Below, in pieces: positions 10,112-19,886 of a stretch of DNA of 64,000 bases. Source of the DNA: Tunturiibacter gelidiferens (GTDB lineage Bacteria > Acidobacteriota > Terriglobia > Terriglobales > Acidobacteriaceae); contig NZ_JACHEB010000009.1 in assembly GCF_014201335.1 (NCBI RefSeq), positions 1 to 64,000 on the forward strand. The letters run 5' to 3'. The notes under the pieces are model-generated. The model was given only the letters and a program-made list of their open reading frames with translations. It did not search any database and had not been told where the DNA came from. Position 1 is the stretch's first letter; each line of letters starts with the position of its first letter. A program made the translations under genes and the position numbers.

Positions 10112-10688
10112 AGATCCTCGCTTTAAGGACATTTACTTCAACGTTCGCTGAGGTAAATGTACACCAGTTTTGGGAGCTTGCCAGTACGATCTCTCGCGAA
10201 CGCACCGTCTGAATGGCACTGGCGGCCTTGGCCGGGAAGCCTGGAGCGGCCAACTTTTCTGGAGCACTTGTAGTTGTGTTCGGCCTCGATGCGGCGGTTC
10301 GGATCAGAGGCCCATCTGGGATGCGTGCAAGTTCGTTCATCGAATCGCCGATCAGTCGCCATATCGATTTGGACATTTGGACGGCGAGGTATCCTGATTC
10401 CTCGGCCAGGTTTTGGCAACCGATCCGTAACAGCCCTCACCTAGGGTATTGATTCGAGACTTGCCTGAAGAAGTCTCTGGGTGCGTAATGTCGGGCCATA
10501 ATTCTCTTCTGCCCCAAGGTGGGGACCGCCATCGGGCCCTACTGGTTCCGACTGCACATTGCTACAATATTCACTCTACAAGCGATTTATTTAGGGGAAT
10601 TAGCGGTCTGTTGTGGCTATCTAAGCAGTTTGTCCGGCCTAAGAGGGGACACCCTTCGACGCCTCCACTCCGTAGAGATTAGGTGCCC
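10112..10688. other. Intergenic region upstream of hsdM
   Basis: About 580 bp between the divergent recombinase and hsdM. It should hold both promoters and perhaps a res-like site, but I found no convincing inverted repeats. Open frames here (for example 10449-10682) look non-coding. Confidence 0.45.
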
Positions 10689-12141
10689 GTGTTCGAACAA
10701 GCATTCCGAAATATTGATGACGTCCTTCGCAAAGAAGCCGGTTGTACGACCGAACTTGATTACACCGAGCAGACCTCGTGGCTCCTATTCCTGAAGTACC
10801 GACGATCTTGAGCAAGACAAGAGCAGCGAGGCTGCGCTGGAAGGTAGGAAGTACACTCGCATCCTTGACGGCCGCTACCGGTGGGGTACGTGGGCAGCGC
10901 CCAGGGACACAAGGGTGGCAAGCTAGACCACAATAAAGCGATGACAGGGGATGACCTGCACGACTTTGTGAGCGGGAAGCTCTTTCCATATCTGCACGGC
11001 TTTACGGCAAAGGCTAGCGGTCCAAATACTCTCGAATACAAGATTGGCCAGATCTTCGGCGAGATCAAAAACAAGATTCGGAGTGGCTATAACCTGCGCG
11101 AGATCATCGATTACATCGATGAGTTGCGCTTTCGCTCCCAGGCCGAAAAGCACGAGCTGTCGCACCTCTACGAAGCCAAGATCGGAACATGGGCAACGCG
11201 GGGCGCAATGGCGGAGAGTACTACACGCCACGTCCGCTCATCCGCGCCATCGTCAAGGTGCTGAAGCCGCAGATTGGAGAGCGCGTCTACGATGGCGCCG
11301 TCGGCTCCGCGGGATTCCTTTGTGAGTCATATGACTACATGAGTGCGAAGCCGGGTCTGACGACGAAGGAAGTGAAGACGCTTCAGGAGCGCACCTTCTA
11401 CGGCAAAGAGAAAAAGTCGCTCGCTACGTCATCGCGATCATGAGTATGATTCTGCATGGCATCGAGACGCCCAACATCATCCACACCAACACGCTCACGG
11501 AGAACCTCGCCGACATCCAGGAGAAGGATCGCTACGAGGTGGTGATGGCCAATCCACCTTTCGGTGCCAATGAACGCAAGGAGGTGCAGCAGAACTTCCC
11601 CATCCGGACCGGGGAGACGGAATTTCTGTTCCTTCAGCACTTCGTCAAGATTCTGAAGGCCGGCGGGCGTGGTGGTGTAATCATCAAAAACACGTTTCTC
11701 TCGAACACGGATAAGGCGTCGGTTAGTCTGCGCAAGCAGTTGCTAGAGAGTTGCAACCTGCACACCGTGCTCGACTGCCCCGGGGGCACCTTCCAGGGTG
11801 CGGGAGTCAAGACGGTGGTGCTGTTCTTTGAGAAGGGTGCGCCCACGCGGAAAACCTGGTACTACCAGCTCGATCCCGGCCGCAATCTTGGCAAGACGAA
11901 CCCGCTCAATGACGATGACCTCGCCGAGTTCGTGAAGTCGCAAAAAAGCTTTGTAGATTCGCCGAAGAGCTGGAGCGTGGACGCCAAAGCCATCGATAAG
12001 GCGACGTTCGATCTTTCGGCGAAGAACCCGAATGGCGGCGAGGAAGTGGCGCACCGTAGCCCGCAGGAGATCATGCGGGAGATTGCTGGTCTGGATGCCG
12101 AGAGCGCGAAGGTGCTGAAGAACATTGGTGCGCTGCTATGA
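10689..12141 (+). pseudogene. hsdM: Type I restriction-modification methyltransferase HsdM, multiple frameshifts
   Basis: The GTG at 10689 begins a clear HsdM N-terminus (FEQAFRNIDDVLRKEAG, QTSWLLFLKY). The gene then changes frame four times: near 10800 (about 2 nt lost inside the expected LDDLEQDK), near 10907 (1 nt, in the RDTKGGKLDHNKA region), near 11186 (1 nt, before MGNAGRNGGEYYTPR) and near 11422 (1 nt, before YVIAIMSMILHG). The SAM-binding motif DGAVGSAGF and the adenine-methylase motif NPPF (MANPPFGA) survive, and the last 233 residues are open. Family role: N6-adenine methylation of the sequence chosen by HsdS. Every shift is a net deletion, which fits either decay or base-calling loss. 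As written, no full-length methylase can be made. It ends in a 4-nt overlap with hsdS. Confidence 0.88.
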
Positions 12142-13373
12142 AGGGCTGGCAGGTCATGACGCTCGACCAGATTGCAACAAATCTGGATAGCAGGCGCGTG
12201 CCTATTACGAAGGGTGTCCCCAATAGTGGTGAGTATCCCTACTATGGAGCGTCTGGCATTGTGGACTATGTCGCAGACTACATCTTTGAAGGCGATACGC
12301 TGCTCATTTCCGAAGATGGTGCAAATCTGCTGGCGCGCTCTACGCCCATTGCGTTCCCGGCCTATGGAAAATATTGGGTAAACAATCATGCCCACATCCT
12401 CAATTTCGAGAACATGACAACTCAACGATTTGTTGAGTTGTATTTGGAGAGTATTCCGCTCGACGACTACATTACCGGAGCGGCGCAGCCAAAGCTCAAC
12501 CAAAAGGCGCTGAACTCGATTCCAATTCCTGTTCCTTCGCTCCACAAACAGCACCACATCGTTGGCATTCTCGACGAAGCGTTTGAGGGTATCGCCACCG
12601 CCAAAGCCAACGCCGAAAGGAACCTCCAAAACGCCCGCGCCCTCTTCGAAAGCCACCTCCAAACTGTCTTTGCGGATGCGTGGCGAAGATGCGAACTCGT
12701 GAGGCTCTCGGACTTGGCAACCGACATCACAGATGGCGACCATTTGCCGCCTCCGAAATCTTTGACGGGCGTCCCGTTCATCACCATCGGAAACATCGTG
12801 AAACAAACCCGCAAGATCGACTTTGCCGACACATTTATGGTGCCGTATACCTACTTCAATACGCTGAAACCAAACAAAAAACCGAAGAAAAGGGATGTTC
12901 TTTACACGGTTACGGGATCGTTCGGGATTCCGGTCATCGTCGGCGAAAGTACTGAATTCTGTTTCCAGCGGCACATCGGCTTAGTTCGCCCAAAGGCTGA
13001 GGTGAACAGCGCATGGCTTTACTATCTACTTTTGTCTCCACAAATATTCAAACAAGCAAGCGAGGGTGCGACGGGTGCCGCACAAAAGACAGTTTCCTTG
13101 AAATTGCTGCGTAGTTTCGAAGTGCCAAAGGTTAGGTCTCAACAACAACAGATAGCGGTGGCCAAACTAGATGCTCTTTCGCGTGAAACCCAACACATGC
13201 AGAACATTTACCAGCAGAAGCTCGCCGCGCTGGAAGCATTGAGAAGTCACTTTTGGACCAGGCCTTCAGTGGAGGTCTCTGAGTCATGCTCTACAAGCTT
13301 GGCAAGTCCGCTAACAAATTCGACGCCATCGATCCGCTTCCATTTTCGGGGCTTCCTTTGGAGAAGGAACTAG
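12138..13373 (+). CDS. hsdS: Type I restriction specificity subunit HsdS, 3' end frameshifted
   Basis: This 411-residue frame contains two target-recognition domains. The first starts WQVMTLDQIATNL and ends NQKALNSIPIPVPSLHKQHHIV; the second starts VRLSDLATDITDGDH and ends with a similar SLKLLRSFEVPKV segment. Each is followed by a conserved helix (GILDEAFEGIATAKANAERN and a C-terminal counterpart). In family members these helices set the spacing between half-sites. The normal C-terminal ending KSLLDQAFSGGL followed by TGA at 13280-13282 is present in the +1 frame. A single missing base near 13243 replaces it with about 40 foreign residues running into the next gene. HsdS probably still folds, but the terminal helix that contacts HsdM is altered. 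It starts by 4-nt overlap with hsdM. Confidence 0.9.
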   Translation: MKGWQVMTLDQIATNLDSRRVPITKGVPNSGEYPYYGASGIVDYVADYIFEGDTLLISEDGANLLARSTPIAFPAYGKYWVNNHAHILNFENMTTQRFVELYLESIPLDDYITGAAQPKLNQKALNSIPIPVPSLHKQHHIVGILDEAFEGIATAKANAERNLQNARALFESHLQTVFADAWRRCELVRLSDLATDITDGDHLPPPKSLTGVPFITIGNIVKQTRKIDFADTFMVPYTYFNTLKPNKKPKKRDVLYTVTGSFGIPVIVGESTEFCFQRHIGLVRPKAEVNSAWLYYLLLSPQIFKQASEGATGAAQKTVSLKLLRSFEVPKVRSQQQQIAVAKLDALSRETQHMQNIYQQKLAALEALRSHFWTRPSVEVSESCSTSLASPLTNSTPSIRFHFRGFLWRRN

Positions 13374-14290
13374 AAGATCTGTTGGCGCAGAACCTTTGGG
13401 ATGTTCTCTTCGAAGGTAGCCAATTGATGCCAATTCATCAAGAGCGCTCGTGGCAACCGGAGGCAGACATCTATGCCCTCAACGAGCAGGGCTATCTGGT
13501 TATCTTCGAATTGAAGCGCGCTCATGCTGATGGCGGCGCAGTGCACCAGGCGCTCCGATATTGCGAGAAGGCTGGTCGATTTGGCTACGAGAAGCTGGAA
13601 GAGATGCTTCGGGCATACCGAAAGGGCAGGCCTGCTAATCTCCAGCAAGAACATCAAATTGGCTTTGACCTGGAACATCCGCTGGACCGGTCGGCCTTCA
13701 ACAGGAAGCAGCATCTCGTAATTGTTGGGAGCGCTGGCGATGACGAACTGATTCGTAACGTGGACTATTGGAAGTTGAAAGGTCTCTGTCTCAGCTTCAT
13801 TCCATACAGGGTCTATCAAATCGCTGACGAACACTATTTCGAGTTTTTCTCGCTGCCCTACGACCAGCACTCGAATCCTGGCCTAGCTAAGGGAGTGATT
13901 TTTGATACTAACCTCAGTTACAACGAGGAAAGCATCTGGTATATGTGCGATGGCGACCGCGTCGCTGCCTTCGGCAGCATCCAGGGAATTGTGCATTCAT
14001 TCAGTAAAGGCGACATCGTCTTCCTCTATCACAAAGGGTACGGCATCATCGCAGCGGGACAGGTAAAAAGCGAAGTGAGAGAGGACGCGGCTGCCGACGC
14101 AATGTATCGCGAGCTGAAGTGGCTGACGCCGAAACCAGCAAAAGGCAAAGCTTTCAATTTCATGACCGTTTCTCAGATCAAACAGGTGACTGGGCGCAAT
14201 TTCTGGTGGGCGAAAACGATGAAAGCTCCGTTCTTGAACAAAGAGGATACCGCACACTTGCTGGAAAACCTGAAAGAGATTCTGGCGTGA
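13286..14290 (+). CDS. PD-(D/E)XK nuclease (NucS/DUF91-like) with C-terminal PUA/EVE-like domain
   Basis: This 334-residue protein sits between hsdS and hsdR. The N-terminal half resembles the NucS/DUF91 nuclease domain: LEKELEDLLAQNLWDVLF, then a PD-(D/E)XK core with PEAD (Asp61) and VIFELKR (Glu75, Lys77), then HQALRYCEKAG. The second half (about 200-334) has the beta-rich pattern seen in EVE/PUA-like folds (SIQGIVHSFSKGDIVFLYHKGYGIIAAGQV), a fold used by some proteins to read modified bases. The domain calls are from pattern recognition and need a profile search. Its ATG is 4 nt after the ancestral hsdS stop, and hsdR follows after 4 nt, so it is an integral operon member. A role as accessory nuclease or modification-dependent restriction factor is inference. 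Confidence 0.7.
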   Translation: MLYKLGKSANKFDAIDPLPFSGLPLEKELEDLLAQNLWDVLFEGSQLMPIHQERSWQPEADIYALNEQGYLVIFELKRAHADGGAVHQALRYCEKAGRFGYEKLEEMLRAYRKGRPANLQQEHQIGFDLEHPLDRSAFNRKQHLVIVGSAGDDELIRNVDYWKLKGLCLSFIPYRVYQIADEHYFEFFSLPYDQHSNPGLAKGVIFDTNLSYNEESIWYMCDGDRVAAFGSIQGIVHSFSKGDIVFLYHKGYGIIAAGQVKSEVREDAAADAMYRELKWLTPKPAKGKAFNFMTVSQIKQVTGRNFWWAKTMKAPFLNKEDTAHLLENLKEILA

Positions 14291-14294
14291 ATCC

Positions 14295-16709
14295 ATGAAC
14301 GAAGCCGAGACGAGAGCCGAGCATATTGATCCCGCATTAAAGGCGGCGGGCTGGGGGGACGTCGAGGGCAGCCGCATACGGCGCGAGTATGTGATTATGC
14401 CTGGCCGCATTGAAGGTCAGGGACGGCGCGGCAAATCTCTGACCGCCGATTACGTGTTGGAGTATCGCAACACCAAGCTGGCCATCATTGAGGCTAAAGC
14501 GTGGGACCAGGAGCTGACCGAGGGCGTCGCTCAGGCCAAGAACTACGCCGGAAAGATGGCGATTCGCTACACCTATGCTTCCAATGGCCAGGGCATTTAC
14601 GGCATCGACACGGAAACTGGGAAGGAGGGCGAGACTCTTACCTATCCCGCGCCGGACGACCTCTGGAACATGACGTTCCCCAAGTCGGTCGCTTGGCGCG
14701 ACCGGTTCGCCGCCATACCCTACCCGGACAAGAGCGGAACATGGTCACTTCGCTTTTACCAGGAGATCTCCGTCAATCGCGTATTGGAGGCGATTGAAGA
14801 CGGCAAGGACCGTGTGCTCCTGACGCTGGCGACCGGTACAGGAAAGACATCGATCGCCTTCCAGGTCGCGTGGAAGCTCTTCAATGCCCGCTGGAATTTG
14901 ACCGACTGGAAGAGCGGAGCGCCGCCTACACGTCGTCCGCGTATCCTTTTCCTTGCGGATCGCAACAACCTCGCTGACCAGGCTTTCAACGACTTAACAT
15001 ACTTCACCGCATTCCCGGACGATGCTCTAGTTCGAATCAAACCGGACGATATCCGCAAGAAGGGCAAGGTGCCAAAGAACGGCAGCATCTTCTTCACCAT
15101 CTTCCAGACTTTCATGAGCGGCCCGCCCAAGGACGGCAAGCCATCGCCGTACTTTGGCGAGTACCCGCCGGATTTCTTCGATTTCATCATCATCGATGAG
15201 TGCCATCGCGGCGGAGCGAATGACGAGAGCACCTGGCGCGACATCCTCGAATACTTCTCTCCTGTGGTTCAACTCGGCCTCACGGCGACACCAAAGCGCC
15301 AGGAGAATGCCGATACCTACGCCTACTTCGGCGAGCCGGTGTACATCTACTCGCTCAAGGACGGCATCAATGACGGCTTCCTTACCCCGTTCCGGGTTAA
15401 GCAGATCACAACGTCGCTGGACGAGTACACCTACACCGCCGATGACAAGTTGATTGAGGGTGAGATCGAAGTCGGCGATCACTTCGAGGAAGACGACTTC
15501 AACAAGATCATCGAGATCAAAGAACGCGAAGCCCACCGGGTCAAGCTGTTCACGGACCAAATTAACCAGAAGGAAAAGACGCTTGTCTTCTGTGCCACGC
15601 AGAATCATGCACTGGCTGTCCGCGACCTGATCAACCAGACGAAGACCAGCTCCGACCCGAACTATTGCCAACGAGTCACCGCCAAAGATGGCGAGTTAGG
15701 CAACCAACATCTCCGGGACTTCCAGGACAACGACAAGACCATTCCAACGATTTTGACGACTTCGCAAAAGCTCTCGACCGGTGTGGACGCCCGCAACATA
15801 CGCAACATCGTTCTTATGCGCCCGATCAAGAGCATGATCGAGTTCAAGCAGATCATCGGGCGCGGCACACGGCTTTTCGACGGCAAGGACTACTTCACCA
15901 TCTACGACTTCGTAAAAGCTTACCTTCACTTCAGAGATCCGGAGTGGGATGGCGAGCCGCGGGAGCCAGAGCCGTGTGCGAAGTGTGGGTACCACCCCTG
16001 CCAATGCGTGAAGGAACCGAAGCAACCTTGTCCGATCTGCGGGCACAGCCCCTGCGAGTGTCCAAAGGAGCCCTGCTCAGTTTGCGGCCAGAACCCATGC
16101 GAATGCAAAAACAAGACCAAAGCGACGGTGAAGCTTGCCAACGGCAAAGAGCTAACCATTCAGCATATGATCTGCACGACGTTCTGGCATCCCGACGGCA
16201 CACCCATGTCGGCCCAGCAGTTCCTGGAGTTGCTGTTTGGTAAATTGCCGGAGTTCTTCAAAGACGAGGCTGAGTTGCGGACATTGTGGAGCAACCCTCT
16301 TACCCGAAAGATGCTGTTGGTGGGCCTCGCAGAGAAGGGCTTCGGCCCTGAGCAACTGGGCGAGATGCAGAAGATCATCGATGCCGAGAAGAGCGATCTC
16401 TTCGACGTGCTCGCATACGTTGCCTACGCTCTCCCGCCGCTAAACCGCGAGGAACGAGCCGCAAGGGCTAAGGTCGTTATCAGCACCCACTTCAATAGCA
16501 AGCAGCAGGTCTTTCTGGACTTCGTGCTTGCTCACTACGTAAGTGTCGGGGTCGAAGAGTTGGATCTGGAGAAGCTCACACCCTTGTTGCGGCTCAAGTA
16601 CCACAACTCCATCTCCGATGCCTTGGCCGACTTGGGAACAGCGGAGGATATTGGGCAGGTCTTCACTGGCTTCCAGCAGTACCTCTACCAGCATCAGGCT
16701 GTCGTCTGA
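14295..16709 (+). CDS. hsdR: Type I restriction endonuclease subunit HsdR (EcoEI type)
   Basis: This 804-residue motor and nuclease subunit is intact. Nuclease core: Asp52 in DYVLEYRN, then IIEAKA with Glu66 and Lys68. Helicase motifs: Walker A ATGTGKTS (179-186), DECH (301-304), GLTATPKR, and a C-terminal RecA domain ending in QIIGRGTRLF. The EcoEI-type C-terminal domain follows. Between these lies a cysteine-rich insert at residues 561-604 with three similar CxxCGxxPCxC units, likely zinc-binding. Family role: ATP-driven translocation and cleavage of unmodified DNA. It is the only core subunit of this locus with no visible lesion, while its protective methylase is broken, so either the complex is inactive or HsdM is supplied elsewhere. 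Confidence 0.95.
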   Translation: MNEAETRAEHIDPALKAAGWGDVEGSRIRREYVIMPGRIEGQGRRGKSLTADYVLEYRNTKLAIIEAKAWDQELTEGVAQAKNYAGKMAIRYTYASNGQGIYGIDTETGKEGETLTYPAPDDLWNMTFPKSVAWRDRFAAIPYPDKSGTWSLRFYQEISVNRVLEAIEDGKDRVLLTLATGTGKTSIAFQVAWKLFNARWNLTDWKSGAPPTRRPRILFLADRNNLADQAFNDLTYFTAFPDDALVRIKPDDIRKKGKVPKNGSIFFTIFQTFMSGPPKDGKPSPYFGEYPPDFFDFIIIDECHRGGANDESTWRDILEYFSPVVQLGLTATPKRQENADTYAYFGEPVYIYSLKDGINDGFLTPFRVKQITTSLDEYTYTADDKLIEGEIEVGDHFEEDDFNKIIEIKEREAHRVKLFTDQINQKEKTLVFCATQNHALAVRDLINQTKTSSDPNYCQRVTAKDGELGNQHLRDFQDNDKTIPTILTTSQKLSTGVDARNIRNIVLMRPIKSMIEFKQIIGRGTRLFDGKDYFTIYDFVKAYLHFRDPEWDGEPREPEPCAKCGYHPCQCVKEPKQPCPICGHSPCECPKEPCSVCGQNPCECKNKTKATVKLANGKELTIQHMICTTFWHPDGTPMSAQQFLELLFGKLPEFFKDEAELRTLWSNPLTRKMLLVGLAEKGFGPEQLGEMQKIIDAEKSDLFDVLAYVAYALPPLNREERAARAKVVISTHFNSKQQVFLDFVLAHYVSVGVEELDLEKLTPLLRLKYHNSISDALADLGTAEDIGQVFTGFQQYLYQHQAVV

Positions 16710-16734
16710 CGAATCGAAACTGCGACGCGATTCT

Positions 16735-17132
16735 GCTGAAGGTTCCCGTCACCACCGAACCCACATCTATCGGTCGCAGCCCGACTCGTTCCTCTGCAGC
16801 AGCCGCTTTCGCAGTAGCGAGTAGAAGTCCCGGTACTCCTTCATGTCCTTATTAGTCCGTATGAGGAAAATCGCGGCCGAGAAGTTCGCAAAACCTTCAC
16901 TCATCCACAGATCACGATAGCTTTCAAATCCGATCGTCTGGCCCCACCACTGGTGTGCCACCTCGTGTGCCGTAACCACCTTCCAGTACGTCGGATCGCT
17001 GCCGAGAACGCCGATCTGGTTCTGAATGGTTGAATCCCAGAAGTAGCAAATTGGCGGGTGGACGAGCGTCGGCCAGCTCTGGCCATGGGTTCGGATCCAA
17101 CTGTTCGATGGAATTACTGGATTTCGTCTCAA
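16735..17132 (-). pseudogene. Remnant of M1-family metallo-aminopeptidase
   Basis: Only about 130 residues of the catalytic core remain. They include the zinc motif HEVAHQWWG (HExxH) and the downstream WMSEGFANFSA that supplies the third ligand Glu. The start of the remnant (HPPICYFWDSTIQNQIG) also fits the M1 pattern. Downstream the frame breaks at about nt 16783, and the expected LRPIDVGSVVTGTF continues in another frame. Both ends of a protein that is normally 600-900 residues are missing. It abuts the 3' end of hsdR in the opposite orientation, so it may be a piece of the gene into which the restriction locus was inserted. Confidence 0.85.
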
Positions 17133-17275
17133 CCATCTTGGTAGGCATACGGACCTATTGCCTTGCAGTCATAAACCTTGCGATGCTTTTGTGGATTAAT
17201 TGGGCTGCTGTGACACACGGTTCATGAGTACTATGATCGTCATAGCGGACTAGTGTCCTTCTACCATCGTGTACG

Positions 17276-19159
17276 CTACTCAGCCTTTCCTATCGAACGC
17301 TCTTCGTATATTTTTTTAAAGTAAACGAACGCCAGTTTTTTTTCGCCGGCCTCCGAGACAAGACCTTTGCGATTGAAGCCATCTTGAAGTTTTGGGATAT
17401 TCCGGGTGGTTGAACGAAAGTCCATAAGCACCCATGGAGTTATGCCGCGGAGTTGAGGAATTTGGTTGAGCATGACGAGTTGATGCTTGAAAACATCGAC
17501 TTGTTGTTCTTCGGTCCAGCGCTGGTTGATGGCACCGTGGTTACCGAACTTCGCTTCGGCGCCGAACTCGCTCATGACAACTGGTTTTTGTGGAAAGATC
17601 CACTGAATTTTGTCGGCGTCTTCGGGAGTAAGTTCATACCAACCGATATATTCATTCTGGCCAATGACGTCGAGCGCATCGCAGAGTGGATCATTAACAA
17701 CTCTCTCATTGCCGTTGGGCTTCGGTCCGAGCACTGCTGAAGTGATCGGGCGGGTCGGGTCAAGCTTGCGCGCTTCATTGGCGAGGTCGGTGAGGAACTT
17801 CGTCCGAATAGGATTGTTAGGTGTCTCATTGGAGACGGACCAGAGGATGACGGATGCCTTGTTGCGGTCACGGCGGATCATTTCTCTGAGCATTGTGACG
17901 TCTTTGGCATAGACTTCTGGTTTGTCGAAGGAGATGTGCTGCCAGTTTGGAATTTCAGACCAGATCATGATGCCGTTGCGATCGGCGGCACGTTCCATAC
18001 GTTCGTCGTGCGGATAGTGTGCTAAGCGAGCGAAGTTGGCGTTGAGGTCTTTGAGGTAGCTGAAGAGCATCGCGACGTCCAGGTCGGTGTTGACGCGGCC
18101 TCCGCGAATGGGCGCTTCAGCATGTACGTTAACGCCTTGGAGGAAGATAGCCTTCCCGTTGAGAAGGATGCGAGTGCCATCGACTCGGATCTCGCGGAAG
18201 CCAATGTCGTCGCTAAGCCTGTCATCGCCTGAGGCAAGGTTTACCTTGTAGAGCTTTGGCGTTTCGGGCGACCAGAGGGTGAGCTTTGCGGCCTTAACGG
18301 TGAAGGCGGCGTTCCCGTCGGCATCCGTCTTGGCGATAGTCTTCGCGCCTGCTTCAGGAATGTCGATTGTTACCGATGTTCCCGCGGGCGCGTCGAGCAC
18401 GTGAACATATCCGGTAAGTTCGGTGTTGCCAGGCTCGAATTGGGCTTTGTGTGCGAGGTGGACGTCGTAGTCGTCGATGAAGATCGCGGGCACGGTCACA
18501 AGTGAAACATCGCGCGTGAGGCCCCCATAGTTGAACCAGTCATAACCGACGGAAGGGATGCCATCGACGAGCCGCGTGGCATCGACAGCGATGACGACAA
18601 AGTTGGATCCGGCGTGGAGAACGGAGGTGACCTCGCAGTCGAACTGCGTGAACCCACCCTCGTGATCGCAGACCCGCTTCTGATTGACCCAGACGTGAGA
18701 GCGGTAGTTGGCGGCCCCAATATGGAGGAAAGTGCGCGTGCCTGGCTTCGGGTAGGCGTCGAAGTCTCGCTGATACCAGAGCACACCCTCGTAGTTGAAA
18801 AGTTGGGGGACCTGGGTGTTCCAATCGCCCGGAACTTTGATGGTGGGTGCGGTAGCGAAGTCGTATTCCTCGTTGTGCTTGCCAACGATGTTGGGATGCT
18901 CATTCAGGGCGTAGGACCTGTCATTGAGCTCGCCACTTCCGGTGTACAAGGCGCGTCCCGGGGCCTGGTCGACGAGGTAGTGCCAGTCTCCGTTTAGACT
19001 GGTGACGGTCCTGTGGTCGATGCCTACGAGAAGCGTTTTGAGTGGTTGTTGCCCCAGAGCGGGCAGCATCGGTCCCAAGCAGAGCAGCAGGGTCGCAATG
19101 TTACGGGGGATTAGGCACAATGCGGCGGAGCGTTTCGACAACTGAATCATTCCAATCAT
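17276..19159 (-). CDS. Glycoside hydrolase family 2, beta-glucuronidase/beta-galactosidase-like, secreted
   Basis: The 627-residue protein has a signal peptide (hydrophobic stretch about residues 20-37, ALGQQP cleavage region). A GH2 sugar-binding domain follows (GVLWYQRDFDAYP), then an immunoglobulin-like domain and a TIM barrel. The acid/base Glu lies in WSVSNE (Glu445) and the nucleophile in MSEFGAE (Glu531). The order and compact length resemble beta-glucuronidases, but galactosidase or another exo-activity cannot be excluded. It is predicted to act in the periplasm or outside the cell on glycan fragments. It stands alone with about 160 bp upstream. A small leader peptide alternative (ATG at 19150) does not change the product. 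Confidence 0.9.
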   Translation of the reverse strand: MIGMIQLSKRSAALCLIPRNIATLLLCLGPMLPALGQQPLKTLLVGIDHRTVTSLNGDWHYLVDQAPGRALYTGSGELNDRSYALNEHPNIVGKHNEEYDFATAPTIKVPGDWNTQVPQLFNYEGVLWYQRDFDAYPKPGTRTFLHIGAANYRSHVWVNQKRVCDHEGGFTQFDCEVTSVLHAGSNFVVIAVDATRLVDGIPSVGYDWFNYGGLTRDVSLVTVPAIFIDDYDVHLAHKAQFEPGNTELTGYVHVLDAPAGTSVTIDIPEAGAKTIAKTDADGNAAFTVKAAKLTLWSPETPKLYKVNLASGDDRLSDDIGFREIRVDGTRILLNGKAIFLQGVNVHAEAPIRGGRVNTDLDVAMLFSYLKDLNANFARLAHYPHDERMERAADRNGIMIWSEIPNWQHISFDKPEVYAKDVTMLREMIRRDRNKASVILWSVSNETPNNPIRTKFLTDLANEARKLDPTRPITSAVLGPKPNGNERVVNDPLCDALDVIGQNEYIGWYELTPEDADKIQWIFPQKPVVMSEFGAEAKFGNHGAINQRWTEEQQVDVFKHQLVMLNQIPQLRGITPWVLMDFRSTTRNIPKLQDGFNRKGLVSEAGEKKLAFVYFKKIYEERSIGKAE

Positions 19160-19319
19160 TCCTCGAAAGCGAGCATATAGGTTTCTGGGTGAGCCACGCG
19201 AATACTAATTAATATGGTGACATCAGCTGACGTGAGTTGCTCTCTGGATCGTAGAGTCTTGCCCTCATAGTTCCTAATTATCACAGTGGCCTGAGAATGG
19301 ACGGCTCGGAGTTTGAAGA

Positions 19320-19886
19320 ATGCGATTGTCCGGCGGTACCCTGAAGCATATTTCGAACTTCGTTTTGCCCTGCCTGTCTTTATTTGCGGTTAGCGCCTGC
19401 GTCCATGCACAAGTCGATGTTCTGACGCAGCACAATGACAATTTGCGGACGGGTGCAAATCTGCGAGAGCCGATGCTGACCCCGGCAAATGTAAATCAGG
19501 CCCAGTTTGGGATGCTATTCAAGCAGGTCGTGGACGACCAGATCTATACGCAGCCGCCGGTGGTGACTGGAGTGGCGGTCGACGGAGGCACGCGCGATCT
19601 TGTGTATGTGACCACGGTGAACAACAGCGTCTATGCCTTCGACGCCAACGATGCGGCAGCCCCGGCGCCGGTATGGCATGTGAACTTCGGAACGCCGGCA
19701 AACCTGCACAGTGAAAATTTCGGTTGCCTGGACATCAATGGACAGATGGGCATCATTGGCACGCCCGTGATCGACAAAGCGCGCGGAGTGTTGTACGTGG
19801 TTGCGCTGACGCGGGCGGGTGCGGCGAATGGTCCGCGGACCGGATTCCTGCAAAAACTTCATGCGCTGGATCTGGCGACGGGGTGA
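19320..19886 (+). pseudogene. 5' fragment of secreted PQQ-like beta-propeller protein, cut by insertion element
   Basis: The frame starts with a signal peptide (LPCLSLFAVSACVHA) and continues with a pattern common in acidobacterial secreted propellers: LTQHNDNLRTGANLREP, QIYTQPPVV, LVYVTTVNNSVYAFDAND, IGTPVIDKARGVLYVVA. It ends abruptly after LHALDLATG at a TGA (19884-19886). Homologues known to me are several hundred residues longer, so the 3' part is lost. The IS481-type transposase starts about 100 bp further on, and no matching 3' fragment is found on its far side. The product, if made, would be a secreted partial propeller. Confidence 0.82.

Noticed and set aside
10449..10682. Open frame of 77 codons upstream of hsdM
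   Set aside because: Amino-acid composition is not protein-like and it has no recognisable domain.
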